From positions 9,910,519 to 9,974,518 of the forward strand of contig NC_058504.1 of assembly GCF_020382885.2 (NCBI RefSeq): a stretch of DNA of 64,000 bases, written 5' to 3'. The notes under the pieces were generated by a model. The model was not told the origin of the DNA. It saw only the letters and a list, made by a program, of their open reading frames with translations, and made no database searches. This DNA comes from Scatophagus argus (Eukaryota > Chordata > Actinopteri > Scatophagidae). A program made the translations under genes and the position numbers. This document shows positions 62,205 to 64,000 of this stretch, one piece after another. Position 1 is the first letter of the stretch. Every line of letters begins with the position of its first letter.

Positions 62205-64000
62205 GTAGGTTCAACAAACATTTTTCACGCCGTGTATTTTCGCTCGTTTGATTCGTATAGACTTGATCTCAAGATACGTGGCCGTTTGTGGTCAATTTGT
62301 GCTTATTTTATAGACGATTGAAACAAGTTTTAGCATCAAACGTAGTAAGCCGGTCCTGTGCCGCAGGAGCCCCTGCTAGCGCCGGTGCTAGGCGGCGAAT
62401 AGCTCCGCGTTCCGAGAGGCTGAACAACTTTCATCGACTGTAAATCCTTCAAATTCAGTTAATTTGCCTGCGGTACTTATTAAAAGATTGTGCTAAAGGA
62501 CCAAATTAAGGGCTTAATATCCCCAAACAACTGGCGCCATTTCCTTCATCGCTCCGTGTTTAGCCGAGAAAAAGCAGAAAAGTCCAGTCTGTGTTAACGT
62601 GCACACCGCTGTCATGACGCTGTTCCACCGTGTTTTCACTGCACCAAGTTTCCGTTACTTCACCTCTGCTTGTCGATGCTACTTCATTATTACAGCGCAG
62701 CGCTGGCTGGCAGGTGCAGCAGCGCCCCAGGGCTAACGAGCTAACTGTATTGTTAGCTGAACTAGCTACGTTAGCAAAGGCAGAAAATGACATCCATTAT
62801 GGCTGATGCTAGCTGTGATTTTCACGCTCTTTGTCTGTACACGGCTCCTTCGCTAACAGTGTCTTAGAGGCTGGCTAACTGCGTGTTTCAAATCTGGCCA
62901 CTTTCCACTCACATTGGCACTACACGCACAATGTGTATGTTTATGGCCGACTTGTACTGCGATACAAAATGAATGAAATGACAAACTAACGGTTCGACGG
63001 AGCAGAGCTTTTCCTTATATAGCAAGCTAGCGCTCACATGTGCGTGTGCTGCATTCATGGCCCCACCCTGAATTTGGTGCAAAGACCATTTTGTTTGGTG
63101 CCGTATTTTAACGAATCGACAAATAGATTTACTTCACTGCCACTTGCGGCGTGATCATTTTATCGTGTGTTAATTCAAGTGTAGCAATTATCCGACGGAA
63201 TTGTCACCATTATGTAACTTCAGTTTGGCAGGGTTGGATCCGCTAGCTAAAGCTAACGGGCCGCTGTCTCCGGATCTTGGTCGTTACTGCGCATCTTTTT
63301 TTTCCCGCATCTAATTTACAGCCGTTTCTACACACTGCACGTTAGTCACGCCATTAGACTATTACTCGGTACCAAGAGGGAATAATTAACGGATGCCTTT
63401 ATTTATTTACACATACACAGTCATCAACATTAGAGAAGCATACAGATGCAGGATACAACAATATGTGTTGTGTCCATCAGAGCCAAGAAAAGAATCATAG
63501 AATTATATTTGCAATATAATACATTATATAACACAATTTTCTGTTGGAGTCCAGCTGTGTAATCTGCCGTCACAACAAAACAAACAGTTTGAATATAAAC
63601 CCATAAGGTCCGTCGTTAAAAGTGAAATTGGCTTGTGTGATGTAATTTTAAACGTTACTGTATGCAGAGGAATTCACAGTTTGGACTTTGACCACATTTA
63701 GATTGAGCTACTTGAACTTTGGCTTTTATAAAGGAAATTATGTATTGTTAAGATTAGATAAGGTGAGAGCTTTGTAATAATCACTGGTGGTGGTGGTCTT
63801 GGTTTGCTACTACAGGAAATAAAAACGAAACGAACATGGCGAATTAGGCTAAAGCCAGTCAGTGGGAAGGAAGAAGTGGAAACAAAGTGATTTTACTGAC
63901 TTTGCACAAGTAGCTCATATACAGACAAACACAGCATTTGGTCATAGTGTTTTTTTGTTTTTTAACATCACCATGGAGAAAGAAAGCAGTGACACATTTG
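62205..64000 (+). other. Probable first intron of the downstream gene
   Basis: No exon is recognised to the end of the window. GCTAAC/TTAGC words cluster at 62731-62880 and 63240-63262, as beside the other promoters here. Confidence 0.35.

Noticed and set aside
1-64000. Retrovirus-like or Polinton-like copies, CRISPR arrays, tRNA or rRNA genes
   Set aside because: No convincing sequence for any of these; tRNA-like boxes seen belong to SINE heads.

Overview
This window is nuclear DNA of a ray-finned fish, probably a percomorph-like teleost. Genes are split by short GT-AG introns. The spacers are rich in (AC)n and (CT)n microsatellites and carry tRNA-headed SINEs, an L2-type 3' tail, a Tc1-like transposon remnant and clusters of GCTAAC/GCTAGC words, all common in teleosts. 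I see no bacterial, phage, CRISPR or organelle sequence.

Layout. 1-12.2 kb holds no gene I can support: CACT-rich low-complexity sequence, SINEs, an 11-bp minisatellite and a ~21-bp degenerate repeat. Then come efemp2/fibulin-4 (12.3-17.3 kb, minus, 10 exons, 437 aa), fibp (23.5-27.3 kb, minus, 10 exons, 357 aa), ccdc85b (30.8-31.4 kb, plus, one coding exon, 200 aa), fosl1/Fra-1 (34.3-37.0 kb, minus, 4 exons, 343 aa), yif1a (40.5-44.6 kb, plus, 8 exons, 308 aa), a forkhead gene of the FOXN2/FOXN3 group (46.7-48.9 kb, plus, 4 coding exons, 379 aa) and atl3/atlastin-3 (52.1-58.1 kb, plus, 13 coding exons, 511 aa). At 62.2 kb a probable first exon ends in a lone ATG followed by a splice donor; its gene continues beyond the window and could be cfl1. 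Exon ends were placed by hand from splice sites, reading phase and recalled vertebrate protein sequences. In all seven genes the exon phases close without a remainder.

The order and strands of efemp2(-), fibp(-), ccdc85b(+), fosl1(-) match what I recall of human 11q13.1, and YIF1A and ATL3 also lie on human 11q13, so this is a conserved vertebrate block. The genes are not a pathway: elastic-fibre assembly (efemp2), FGF1-linked intracellular protein (fibp), beta-catenin/adhesion regulator (ccdc85b), AP-1 subunit (fosl1), ER-Golgi trafficking (yif1a), transcription factor (foxn-like) and ER membrane fusion (atl3).

The most notable non-coding signals are seven perfect AP-1 sites within 0.5 kb of fosl1 intron 2; a CRE/CCAAT/SRE cluster upstream of fosl1; three ZNF143/THAP11-like elements plus a perfect RFX X-box upstream of atl3; a fully paired 18-bp hairpin in an atl3 intron; a nested inverted repeat in fibp intron 1; an L2-tail insertion with a readable target-site duplication; and a Tc1-like element in efemp2 that has lost its middle. 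I found no convincing undescribed multi-gene system.
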